64,000 nucleotides of DNA, from contig NC_135550.1 in NCBI RefSeq assembly GCF_964340395.1, positions 11,880,408 through 11,944,407 of the forward strand, given 5' to 3'. The notes below the pieces were generated by a model. The model made no database searches. It was not told the origin of the DNA and was given only the letters and a program-made list of their open reading frames with translations. This DNA comes from Glandiceps talaboti. Its lineage: Eukaryota > Hemichordata > Enteropneusta > Spengelidae. Shown piece after piece: positions 23,316-36,000 of the stretch. Positions within the stretch are counted from its first letter, which is position 1, and every line of letters starts with the position of its first letter. Position numbers and translations under genes: made by a program.

Positions 23316-25065
23316 CAACATGATACCTAGTAAAGGATGTACCGATAGTGACAAGTGTTGATATGAGAGAGTTAACTTGAGTCTACACATCATAATACTG
23401 TAACACATAACCACCTTGAAAATTTCCCAAGAAAAAATCTAACTGGTAAGAGATGCTGGACTTGGCATGAAATGCCACTATGTGTAGATCACCTTTGAAC
23501 CCACTCTGCAAAAATTCAGTGTACCACATGATGGGAGGTGTAGCCTCACAAAAGTAGTCAACAACTGTTTGTTTGAATATACTGTTAACTGAAACTTTAT
23601 CAAGGTGCTGCCTACACAGTATATCCTCTATTGATGATAATTGTCATTCTTTAACCAAGGTCCAAGCATATTTTGCTGTGACTGTGAAGTGCATTGCAAT
23701 TGCAGCATGTACCAGTACTGCAACAAAATGATTGCAAAATGCATTGCAGTAATCACTGACGTGCACTCTATATCATGATTGAGACCAATGATACAAATTT
23801 TCCTTTTTCTTTTTCATTTACAGAGTAATAATTCAAGTTATTTCTCTAACATGCACTCACAGTCAATAGTTACTCCAGAAAATTTGACCTGTTATGATAG
23901 ACAACCCATTAGATATAGGAAACTAAAGTAAATGTTTGTTGTTATATGTAAAGCAATTTAAATTCCTTTATGTTCTATGTTAATATATTGTTTGGTACAA
24001 CAAGGAGAATTTACTCAGTTCAGATTTGATATTCTGGTGATATAGTACATATGAAGATATCAGCATGGAAAAGCCATGTGGATAAAAAACTTGTGGTCAA
24101 CATTGGTAATATTAAATATAACCACATTTTTTGTGAATGTGAGCTTATTAAGGGTATACGGTATATACAGTATTTTGACTCTGAACTTATTTGGTGAAAA
24201 GATTTTGCATCAGCATTGAAGTATAATGTTATTCATACATTCTAATTTCAAACAAAAAGACATAGAATGCTATCCTGGTTACAAATTTGCCTGACAATCA
24301 AAGTTATTCAATTCTCTCCAAATTTGCCATATGAAATCTTGTTTCATAGGAAATCGACGATCTTTTAATTTAAACATCAACTGAGTAAACACAATCAATA
24401 TTTGGTAGTGATTTGGATTCAAGAATGGGGTTAATTTTATGATTCAAAAATTTACCCGATGACAAGATTTATTTTCTTGATTTGATCTGAGAATGATTTG
24501 AACATTTCTTGAACACAGTTAGTAACAGAAATATGTTTATTTTTTTCCAAGGTGTGAAACCAATACATTCATTTACAGAAGTCCTGAAAGTATTTTGTAG
24601 TGGATAAGGCTAAGCACCTCGATAGAGAACTTACAAACCCGCCATCTTGAATATCCTGAATGATGCATCGTGGGAAATATGATAAATATCAATCAATCAG
24701 TATTGTAAATGATTGTGTTGCATTGTTTGTAACCACAAATAATCTAGTCATGGTTGTCATGACCATTGTAGGAGATTTATTCTATCGATAGCTCCAGATT
24801 AGATAAAACGATAACTACAGACAATCCCATAGTCCTTTGCATCTGAGCATGCTCAGTCTGGATTGGAAGTTCCCTATTGAAGCCAAATCTGTTGTTCTGA
24901 AAATTCTCTCTTTTGATTTGTCAACATCTTTGTGTGGAAAATTGTCACATTTACTTGCCAAGATACATAAAAGATATATAATAAATTTTAAAAAGTAAAT
25001 TAATGTATATATGCTATGGACACTGTAATTTCTAGGGAAGTTGTCAGTATATGGCTGAAAAAACT

Positions 25066-25144
25066 CTCTCCCTCCCTCTCACTCTCTCCCTCTCTCCCTC
25101 CCTCCCTCCCTCCCTCCCTCCCTCTCTCTCTCTCTCTCTCTCTC
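25066..25144. repeat. Polypyrimidine microsatellite (CTCTC/CCCT)n
   Basis: About 80 bp of ctctccctcc-type repeats ending in a pure CT run. The open frame across it (SLPPSLPPS...) is an artefact. Confidence 0.95.
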
Positions 25145-26643
25145 AACATAACATTATTTTTATACAGATTTCGGTGATTGACTTAGATCATATCATGGTA
25201 GCATGGATGATGACCCATAGTGAACTATATCAGTAAATTACATCAGAGAAGTCACATAAAAGTCACTCATGCTACAACTCCACTGGCACCATATGATTTA
25301 TTATGCTCTTTCCTTGAAGTAAGGCTGCAGTCGATTCTTTCTTGAATTAACACATAACTTGGTTCTCACTAGCTTTGGTAGAAAGAGACAAATGAGTTGC
25401 ACTTCACTCCTGACCACAATCCGGACAAACACAAAAGTACACAACAAATGACATCACAAAATAATACCAACCATACACATGCGTTTATTTCCATAAAAAT
25501 ACTGAAATTTATACAGCTCACATCAATTAATTCTTATCTTTAAGTTATGAGTAAATCTCTCATGCTGTATGATATAAATGTCAACCTCTCAAAGTGGTAC
25601 GTAGCTATACAAGTCTTCCTTGCTCCAAATACAGTACATGGTAATTTGAATTGTTATATTAATAAAGATGAACCCTGTCATAGATAAATGGTTCTACGTC
25701 TCCCTATGTAACCACAAACGTAGTAACAGAAACACCAATTCACATAACTTAGCTTGTGATGGCCATTGCTTAAACATTATTTTTAGCCACCTTTTCCATT
25801 TCCCAGTCACATGAATTTGTTTGTTATTTCCAAATAGTGCATGCAGTTAATTCACATATTCAATTGTTTACAATCTTTTTGTTTAAGTTGACTTTTATAA
25901 TATATACTGTGTAAAAGCGCGGAATATTTTTGTTGTATCCAAATATTACAGCAAATATTTCAGCATGTATAAGCCTTAATCCATTTATTGTGACCAATAT
26001 TACATAGCACACCACAGGGAGAAGCGAGCATATAACGATTTATTGAGTGATTGATTGAATGAATGAATGATTGATCAATTGAATGATTAATTTTTGTGGT
26101 GATACAAAAGGTTTTTTTCCTTCATACCCTAGCTACTTTTCTCTCTTTCAACTGTATATAATTCTCTCTTTATTGACTAAATAAAGACATTTTGTCCATC
26201 ATTTTCTTATCTACATTAAAACACCAGGACACAGACTACTGCCACAATTTGCTTTATCCTGTATCTACTGGATTATTATCACACCAAACAAACACACAGT
26301 GATGTGCTATCTAGTATTCTTTTATATCAATCAATCAGTTGCATGCTCTCTTCTCCCTGTGAACACACCTACCCGCCCTGATGTCTTTATCATTGCCAAC
26401 AATGCCAATGCCCTGACTCTGAACTTGACACTTGAAAAATATATCCTATATCTGTGTGCACCTTTAATTTGACATGCTACTGGAAGCAATCCATACAATT
26501 TACAACCAAAACATTTGTTCTTATTCTTGCTCTGAAATCATATTATCGCATGCAGTAAATCCAAACCCAGAAAGTAAATTATTTTACCCGGTATATTTTG
26601 GCTAACTCATTTTGCCTTCTTCAGCTGTCATTGAATTGATTAT

Positions 26644-26653
26644 TTTATTTATT
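26644..26653 (-). promoter_or_regulatory. COG2: Putative COG2 polyadenylation signal
   Basis: The + strand TTTATTTATT reads as overlapping AATAAA on the - strand, about 310 bp past the COG2 stop. It would give a short 3' UTR that includes the duplicated exon ends at 26766-26959. I have no cleavage-site evidence. Confidence 0.45.
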
Positions 26654-26765
26654 TAGTTTGATTTGAATTTCTCACAAACTGTGGTATACAATACCCATTC
26701 ATGCTTTACAGTGTGAATCATATCTTTTAAAAATGTCAGACAATTTGAAAGAAGTTTAGCAAAAT

Positions 26766-26959
26766 AACTGTCACTACACTTGTGGACTCTGACTTCACTT
26801 ACATCGAACCACTCTGACGAAGCATTGCACAATAAATGTTACTACACTTGGTCCAACTGTAGCCTACATTGTGGAATGAGTGGCCGCTGATTTCACTAAA
26901 CATAGAACCACTGTGAGAACAGCATAGCACACAATAAGTGTCACTCACTACACTTGGTC
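26766..26959. repeat. Tandem copies of the COG2 C-terminal exon end
   Basis: The last 35 or so coding bases of COG2 (+ strand tacattgtggaatgagtgg then ctgctgacttcac) and the adjoining 3' UTR are repeated at a period near 95 bp. A close copy is at 26869-26905 and a third, diverged one at about 26770-26810. The copies lie in the 3' UTR, past the stop. Confidence 0.87.
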
Positions 26960-27052
26960 CTACATTGTGGAATGAGTGGCTGCTGACTTCACTAATGTAG
27001 ATAACTGTTCATAAACTTGAACTTGAGAGCTTTCTATACCAAGCTGCTCCAT
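26960..27052 (-). CDS. COG2: COG2 exon 18
   Basis: 93 nt with TAG at 26960-26962, residues 681-710, [20 protein letters not shown] to AATHSTM. Fits human EQIQKLGLQ...SALAELVAAAKDQ. Acceptor ttttccacag. Confidence 0.94.
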   Translation of the reverse strand: MEQLGIESSQVQVYEQLSTLVKSAATHSTM

Positions 27053-30000
27053 CTGTGGAAAACAAATTACAGAAAAGTTTGAAAATTGTAGAGAAGCAAA
27101 ACAGACTTAAGTATTATGTCCTTCAAAACAAGAATAGAGATAAGAGTTGCAGTGTTTGCTACAGTTTTGTTATTTGGTGTTTTCAGTGATATTTGAATAC
27201 GTTCCAAGTATATGGTTTATTGATCAGAACAGTGTGAAATCAATATTTGAAGTTTGATGATGTATTATGAAAAGACCATGTCCAAAGTCAAATCTGCGCA
27301 ACTCTTTAGACAGTCATTATGAATTTGGCAACCTTGTTGTGTATTGACTGACTGACTGACTGTTACAGATTCAAGTGAAACTTTGTTTCTATTGGGTACA
27401 TTTGTCTGTCCATCATACATAAATACTGTAGTACATGTATGAAGTTTTATGGAATGAATTTCAAAGAGTGTCAAGACAAAGACATTAAGGTGTACATGAT
27501 ATCATCACAGGGTTTTCCCATATACCCTTGCAGGAAATGCCCAAAATGGTTGAACACGTGTCAAGCGCAGTAGGCTGCTTTATAAATGTAAGTTGATAGA
27601 AGTAATCAATATGTGTACTATTAAAGGAAGAAGTAAGTGTGACTGGACTTTTCCTTTAGATATTTATTTGCCAGAATGAAAGCTTCTACTCGAGCATCTG
27701 CAAATACTTCGTGTCTATAGAGCAAACAAGAATGTTATTGAATGTTATACTTACTTCTTCTGCAAACCGCCTTACATCAAGTGCAAGTTGTAGTCTAATT
27801 TTATCATCATCACTCATTCCATTGGCACTAAAATTACTGACTGATGTCACTTTTCGCATCTTTAATTTCTTCAAACTTTCTTCCATCTTTTTGACTGAAT
27901 CCAGCACATCTGATGTTACACCAAAATATCTAGACAAAACATAAGAAAACAAAGATTCCATGCTAAAAAGTCATTATCTATACAAAATATCAAAGGTGTC
28001 ATATCCTCATATCAAGTCATAACAACTGGTAAATTATCAAATATTACATTCCCACACATAACATAACATAACATAACATATAATTAAACATAACATACAC
28101 AACTGTAACATACAACATTTCAAACCTACTACATGCACAGTCAGATATTACATCTACACAGAAAAAGTTCTAGACATTACAGAAATATCAACAAGATATA
28201 TTCAGTGTTTGTGCTAATGCCTGCAAACAGAGGAGGGGGGATTTGGTAAAATTTGCAAAGCTTGCCATACCATTACAGTGACCATTATCTTGATGGGGAA
28301 CCCCAGTAAAATGACAGGGGAACTCAGGCAGATTTTACCTATTTACCACCCTTAACAAAAACACTGGTAAGGAAACCCCGGTAAATTGAGAAGGGAACTC
28401 GGGTAGATTTTACCTACTTACCACTCTGAACAAAAACTGGTAGGGAACCTCGGTAAAATGACAAGGGAACTCAGGTAGATTTTACCTACTTACCACCCTC
28501 AACAAAAACACTGATATTGCAGCCATAAATAACTTGCCACAGGTTTTACAGTACATCCTCACACAAAATAGAAAGCTATTGGGAGTACTCGAGCTCCAAA
28601 CCCCAAATCATAGATATTACATCCATATCCATAGAAACAAGATATTACATCCAAGACAAAACTCACAGACTTTATATCAATTTACAAATATAACAGATGT
28701 TACATCAGTGCACGTAATTTTAAAGACACCATACCCACACAAAGGATGTCACGTTTTTTATTAACATCGACAAACAGAGTACCACACTCCATAAGAAACA
28801 ATGGGTATTAGATTTCATATTTCATGCTGAGCCACATGTGTGTTAACTACAGCTATTCCATACATCTGGCTTTGATTTCCTGCACAGCATGGATGTCTAT
28901 ATACTATTTTGAAGTTTCAATAACCCCATTTAACCACATCTGAATTACTTTTGTTCAGTTGTTTTTCCTTTCGTCATTTCTGTGGAAATAAATTATTTGC
29001 TCACGACAAAATTTGGTTTTTAAACTATTGTCACTCAAAACAATGAGTCTATGAAACAACAAGTCCTGTAGGACTGAATGTAATCACTTCATAATAGTTT
29101 CTAAACATTACAAGTCATTCTATATATTATACCAATCATAGACTCATGTTTCCTTATGACACCCATAAGAATACTTCACCTACATTTACAGAAGGCAAGC
29201 ATTGATTCTAATAAACTTACTCCTTTATCTATGAGTAAGGACACTGATTGGCCAATAAGAGGCAAGTTGTATTGATTTACATAAACTTACTCAAATGCCA
29301 GGTGACTCAAGATACTTAATTGCCAGTAACAGGCAAGCTCTATCGATTCATATGATCATATACTCCTTTGTCAGGCAGGTCAAGACACCAATTCACCAAT
29401 AAGAGGCAAGATTCATTGATTTGTATAAACATACTCCTATGCCAGGTGAGTTAAGATACCAATTAACCAATGACAGACGAGTTGTATATAATTTGCATAC
29501 ACTTACTCCTTTGCCAGGTGAGTTAAGATACCAATTAACCAATGACAGACAAGTTGTATATAATTTGCATACACTTACTCCTTTGCCAGGTGAGTTAAGA
29601 TACCAATTAACCAATGACAGACGAGTTGTATATAATTTGCATACACTTACTCCTTTGTCAGGTGAGTTAAGACACCAATTAACCAATGACAGACAAGTTG
29701 TACATAATTTGCATACACTTACTCCTTTGTCAGGTGAGTTAAGACACCAATTAACCAATCTTCTTTTCTTTGTTTTGACATTTTACCACCACTGTCTTCC
29801 AGGAACAACTTCAACGGTCTCATAACATTGTCAACATATTGTGAGGACTTATTTGGAACCTACAAATTATGAAATAGTCAGAAGTAGGTAAAGTATGGAC
29901 CTGTCAATGGATGATTCAGTTTCACTGATATATAGCTCTATCACTGAATGAATCAATATGTGCTGTTGAGTTTTATTTGTACAACAACCTTCACTGTTAA

Positions 30001-33000
30001 CTATTGGACAAATTGTAATCTACTTGACTTTATACATCACTAGATGGTAACTGAGCCTTCAGTTTACTAAGATAGACACCAACTAACACTATTGTCGCAA
30101 CATGCTGATACAACAGTGATAAGCTATTGAATGGATGCTGATTTAATTATAGTCTCAGTAGGGAGGCGTCCAGCAGAGTTTTACTGACAGAGTTCCGTGA
30201 ACTTGCAGTGTACTGTTTTGGGACTTCCAATGTTTACACTATATTGATCACAGGGTGATTAGAATTGCACAACAGAAGAACCGCTATCACCCACTTGTGT
30301 AATCTACCACATTGAACAACAATAGATTTAGTTTGTGTCTGTGTTAGTAAACTGAAGGCTTGATTACCAGTCGTAACATGAAGCACACAATACAATTAGT
30401 ATTTTAAAAGTTGTCTTCATTAAATGAGTACAAAAACGCATTGAATTTCAACTAGTTGTTTACCTAAGTGGGCTTTCTCAATAAGTTTTGACATTTCAGG
30501 AGTGTCAAAAACTGTAATGTCCCCAAACCCAAATCTAAATCCAAACCACAGCCTTTGTTCTAAAAGCTGTACTATCAATATTGATAATTTCCAACATTTT
30601 AGTCAAAATTTATTCACTTTAAAAAAAAGGAAAAAGTTGTTCAGTTTTTACCTCTCTATTTGTTCTTCTATAGAGTCTTGGAATATCATGGACTGCCTTG
30701 AAATGTACCACACTGGCTGTCTGGATTTCATTTATGATAAAGTTACTGATACTAGGAATTCCCTCAACCAATGATTCTCTGGCTTCATTTAGGGCTTCTG
30801 TAGCAATATAAAAGTACTAAGATTTTCAACTCCAATGTATGTGTATCCTTTAATACATAATAAACTACATTGCATTAAAAAAATACATGTAAGTCTCCAT
30901 TTCCTCTTGTACACAGGTATGAGGGTATTCACAAGTGACATGTATCAGCTAGAAAACTAGATTTTAATGAATGAAGTGTTTTCTTGTATTCTTTAGAGAT
31001 AAACACAAACAAAGAAATCAACAAGTGAACCGTTACTGACATGAAGTCTAGGAGTAACACGCATTATACCATACTCAAGCCAAGTTCTTGTCTTTGAACA
31101 GAAAATAGGGTTTATATACCCTGGTTGTTCTAAATCATGACAACCCGTGTCGACATCACTGGTTTTGCAGTGCTCGAAATATCACCATTATTTTTCCAGA
31201 TTTTTCATGCATCATGCTTGAGGAGGTATAATTATATTATTCTCCAATATTTTATTTTATTCAGCGGGAAAATGCTCGTGATCGTGATCTAAGGGTTTGT
31301 CACTACTCGTCTAGCAACTTGTTGTGACAAAGGCCCCTTAGGCCACTCATATTTTCCTCAGCTGAACGAATAAAAATATTGGGGAATAACATCTAAATAT
31401 CACTGGTACACCACTATTAAAGGTTGAAGATGAATAGCTTTTGAAATGGATACAACATTTTCTCAGAATCTTTCACAGGAATGAAGTACAAATAAATACC
31501 AGGGTATGGCACTACTCTGCTATTACGTATCTCCATATCTTTGTAATTGTAACATACCTTCTATGACAGTAAAGTCTTTGCAATTGAGTTCCATTAATTT
31601 AGGTTGTATTAAAACCTTTGACAACTCTGGTAACTACAGAACAAAGAAACAGGACAACAGTGTTGTATTAATAATCCATGTTCAATTCACCAACATAAAT
31701 TTAGTGTATCAAGATCAACTATCAGACACAATATATTTAACCTACCTTAGAATACAGTGTATCAAGATCAGCTATCAGACAAACTAATTGTGATATTGTT
31801 ACTGGGGGACCAGATACACTCTCATCTTCACGCCGTTTACTTTCAGGTGACAACTGTAAAAAAGATATATTAACATGACATGAATATTCAAATTGTTTTA
31901 TGATGTCATGGAGACCATATAAGGTAGAATTTAGACATCATCATAGATCACATTTTACATCATAAGTAATGGGATAAAATGCAACTTACATCTCTACTGA
32001 CAACTTCTTGAAGCCACAAAGCACATCTCGAAAGAACCTGGAGAGTCAGTTTCCAAAATCGGTGGCACAAAGCAGGAATGTAGATCTGATCAGCCCAACA
32101 CTTTAACAGACACTGCCATAGCGTGTGACATACAGACAGATGAAATGGCGAGTCCTCTGTAAATACAACATACATAAGAACAAAATGAGGGACTTAAAAA
32201 TTGCAAATTGCATATTATGTTGTATACATGATGTGGTCACTAGGACTAATGCAGCCAACAAATATATACCATACTTTTCTTTGCTCATCAACATATTTTG
32301 ATATTAGAATGTTTATGAGACCTTAGTGAAGGGTAAGAATAAGAGACGGCTCCTTGTTGGCATCCTGTTCTATATTATACCAGTACTGGTATTATGGCAG
32401 AAGGCATACAAAACACTTGCACGACTATTTCCTGCTATTTCCTGAATATGGAACTATTTTGTAACGAATTCGATGAATTTAGCGGTATGGACTCACTCAT
32501 TAATTTGTTAACATTCCCAAAATTACATAGTAATATAGTTTGGTATTATGATTTGAACTGCAATCAATCAAAAACAAGACGACAATTCACACTTCCGTGC
32601 TTTATTCTACAATTGTCATACCATCTGCTTTTATATACTTCCTATATAAGTCAGTGTTTTTGCTAAGGTCTGTGAACAGAAAGTAGTAGACTGTAAAGAT
32701 ACGTTGTGTTGTTTAGCCCTATTTGTGCTGGCCTATAGCGTGGCATGAATATCTGTATCTTATACAGACTAAGAAAGTAGCAAATTTGGTGAAACTGGCA
32801 TAATTTTGGTGGTGAATCTCAGTGAAATGATTGAGGAACTGAGAGTACATTTTACCTACTTACTGCCCTTTAACAGAAACACTGACGAGTGTCCTATCAT
32901 AGTTTATAGGTTTTAATATAATCTAGAAGTATTCTTACCTTGCACAATATTGAAAGGTGTCAGAAGACATGTTTCAAATAAACCACCTATTTCTTGAAAC

Positions 33001-36000
33001 CTGAAAATGTTTAAATAATTTTTTTTTCAATTACTATGTTTTGTACACACGGATGATAAATGGACTAGTACATGCAATGCATCACACCTTTCACTGCCTA
33101 GGATGACGAGTAACAATATGAACTGATAGTAACAGATGACCTGTGAGTCATGATAGAATTTTTTGACAGGACTCAGTGATTCCACCACAGAATGTCAATC
33201 CGACTGAAGATATTCCCATGAATGGTGCAGTGTGCCCAGAGGTAGTATTCAAACAAGTGGTGGTTAGTATAAATACAACGCCAATACAATGAGTGCTTTA
33301 CAATTCCAAGATGTGGGCTTCCGTTATAATTACACCCGAGTACAAATTTCTCTTGCCAAACAAGTAAAATTCGTCCTGTACATGTATTGTTACTCAAACA
33401 CTTTTTTAACCCTTTGATCTCTGTGGGCTATGACTGATTGATACCTGTCCTGTTTATTGATATGCAAAGTGGATGATGTACCTACTGTACAAGACCAAAT
33501 TGACTGAGGTATTGAATGCTGCTTGTGTACTGTACCGTACCCAAGAAACCAGTCATGCTGAGCATGATGAAAGTCACTAACTCAATTGTACCTGATTTGG
33601 AAATAAACTGGAAGACTCCATTTACTCATAAAGGTAGCATAGCTAGGATGGGCTCTAAGTCGTTTCACACTGGCCTGTGAGCCACAATGTGTCTCAACAG
33701 AACACACAAATTCCATACTTAACATGTACTTCTATAGAAAAATAAAACAAAACATGGAAAATGATATTAAGGGGGCTGTTGAAACACAGCAAAGTGTTTG
33801 TTATACAAGCACCAGGGTGTTATTGAAAATATGATACCAGTTAATCAAACATGTATTTCTCTTTAACTTTTGCAAACTTATACTTTGATATATGGAACAT
33901 TTCTAGTCATAACGTCAAAACTTCATGAAAGCAAATCCTAATTTTCGCTGACATCTTGTCAGCATCATCAGGAATGTATTACAATGAGCTGTTATCACAT
34001 GCCTCAGAAGAGACATGTGAAACAAGCTTGAAAGAAACAGTTGAATCTCGAAGCAGGCATTCCAATTTAAGTTGGACTTCCTTCTTTGACATTATGCCAT
34101 ATAAACCAAAACCTTAATTAATGTATCTAGTTTCCACTGTGTTCAAATATTTTTTTTTATTCTTTGCACTCAAAATATTACAAAGTCTACTTGTGGCTGC
34201 AATTATTCTTCAAATGTTGCTTGCTCTTCAGTCGAAGTTGTTTATATCCGTTATCTTGCTTGTGATTTCAAAAAACAAAATAAAAGTTTTCAAATTTAAA
34301 CAAAATCTGATTACAGCTGGCTAGGAATGTGACTGTTTATAGTACTGCAAAAATATTATTACATACCTGATGGAATACGTCTGGGTTTCCTGGTGCAAAT
34401 ATAGATGGTGTGTTTGCTTCAATGATACTGACCACTTCAGGCCAGACAGCATTCACCAGGAAATCATAGCCCCTGACAATATCTTGGTTTGAACCACTGC
34501 AGGTAAATTAGCAAATTGGAAGAGATAATCAGCAAGTGTGTATTGTATGTGTGAAGGACAGACCCTGGAGCAACATACAGTCTAATGCCGAAACCAGTAT
34601 TACATAGCATTACATCACATACTGTACACAAGCTAAGTTGAACACATTTGAACAAAAAATGTGTAATTTATACCCCGGTTGTTGCACGTCTATGTTATTT
34701 GTTCTGTGACACTTGAAATATGAGTCAGGTGTTATTTCCCACATTTTTCTTCATTCACCAGGGTGACCTGGATGGAAGGGGAGGGGGGCACTTTTGATCT
34801 TCAACTTTGAATTGTTAAACTACAGAAAACCCTGCACAGACTATCAACCTAGTATATACGGTTCCCTGATATTTGTCTTTGTTCAGCTAATGAATATATG
34901 AGTGTGTGATATAAAGGAGCCTTGCCACAACAGGACAAAAACAACACACCATTATGTCGTATTTGTTAATTCCATGGAGACGAATATTGCTGAAAAATGG
35001 AATTATTGTAAGTTTACTTTATATTGTTTCAAATATGGGAAAATAATGGTCATTTTAAATCTTTTTATTCATGGAGCTGTTTTCTGTGAATAGCACCCCT
35101 AGTGACCAAACTAAACAATCTTTCTTTTTCTTTTTTTCTGCTGATCAGAATATGGCATATTGCTATGTAGAAGACACACTATAATCACGTGAATTGTATA
35201 TGGTTGCTTGTTGTCTATATAGTTCTTGATTACAATGATAAAGTATAGTTGTGTTAAAACTTTACTTTTCCAATCAATGGAGACCTTCTGATAGCTTCAA
35301 ATGCACCCAAAGAATTGCAGTGCAATTTATAATATAGAGTATACTTCTAATACAATGGCAGCTATTGTTATTATGCAGCACAACTTGACACAGGATGTCT
35401 CAGTCATAATGCAGGAAAACCTAGCTTGAATATTTCCACTCTCTTTATCAACTGGTCAACACCATAAAACATGAGATCAAGAAGTATGGATTAGGTGAAA
35501 GATAATCCAAAGGTGAAACTGGTTACACCTTACCTGCATTTCCTATGCTTAGGAAACACAGAGAAACCATTTCAATCAACCCTGCATTGAGTGTCATCTC
35601 TGAAATAGAGTTATGGAAATTGGCAAACTCTGGCTCAACATAGAACTGCTGTACATTGGGGGTGGGGGCATCATTGGAAATAAACAAAGTTTGGAGCTTC
35701 ATATCTCTTGAACCAACAATGCTGAGGCAGCTTTTTCAAAGAGTGCAAAGCTCCCAACTTTGTTTACTTCCCAGAATGCTTCACCCAACTGTACAGTAAG
35801 CCTCTTCTAAGCTAGATCAACCAATTTTTTAAAACTCTATAGTAGAGGATGGGTGAAAATGTCTTTTCTGTGTTCCCTACGTACAAAAACGTAGCTCAGA
35901 TATAAAGTCCAGCTCTCCTTTGTTCCCTTTTACTTTTCAAATCAAATCATAGAGGATAATGGAATATTTTAGTCAGTGTGGTACTGTACCTGTGAATTGG

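Larger units (their letters stand above)
23316..26959. other. SAYSD1-COG2 tail-to-tail interval
   Basis: 3.6 kb between convergent stops, holding both 3' UTRs. A + strand AATAAA at about 24980-24985 could serve SAYSD1. The COG2 signal is listed separately. No further exon seen. Confidence 0.65.

Noticed and set aside
25051-25236. Pro/Ser/Leu-rich open frame
   Set aside because: Translates a CT-rich microsatellite.
28061-28081. CRISPR-like short repeats
   Set aside because: Simple microsatellite in an intron. No evenly spaced repeat/spacer structure anywhere, and the DNA is animal.
29393-29825. Overlapping long open frames of 121 (-) and 134 (+) codons with 24-residue repeats
   Set aside because: Both come from the 72-bp tandem array beside COG2 exon 16. 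The period is a multiple of three, so frames stay open on both strands. The COG2 frame is a third one.
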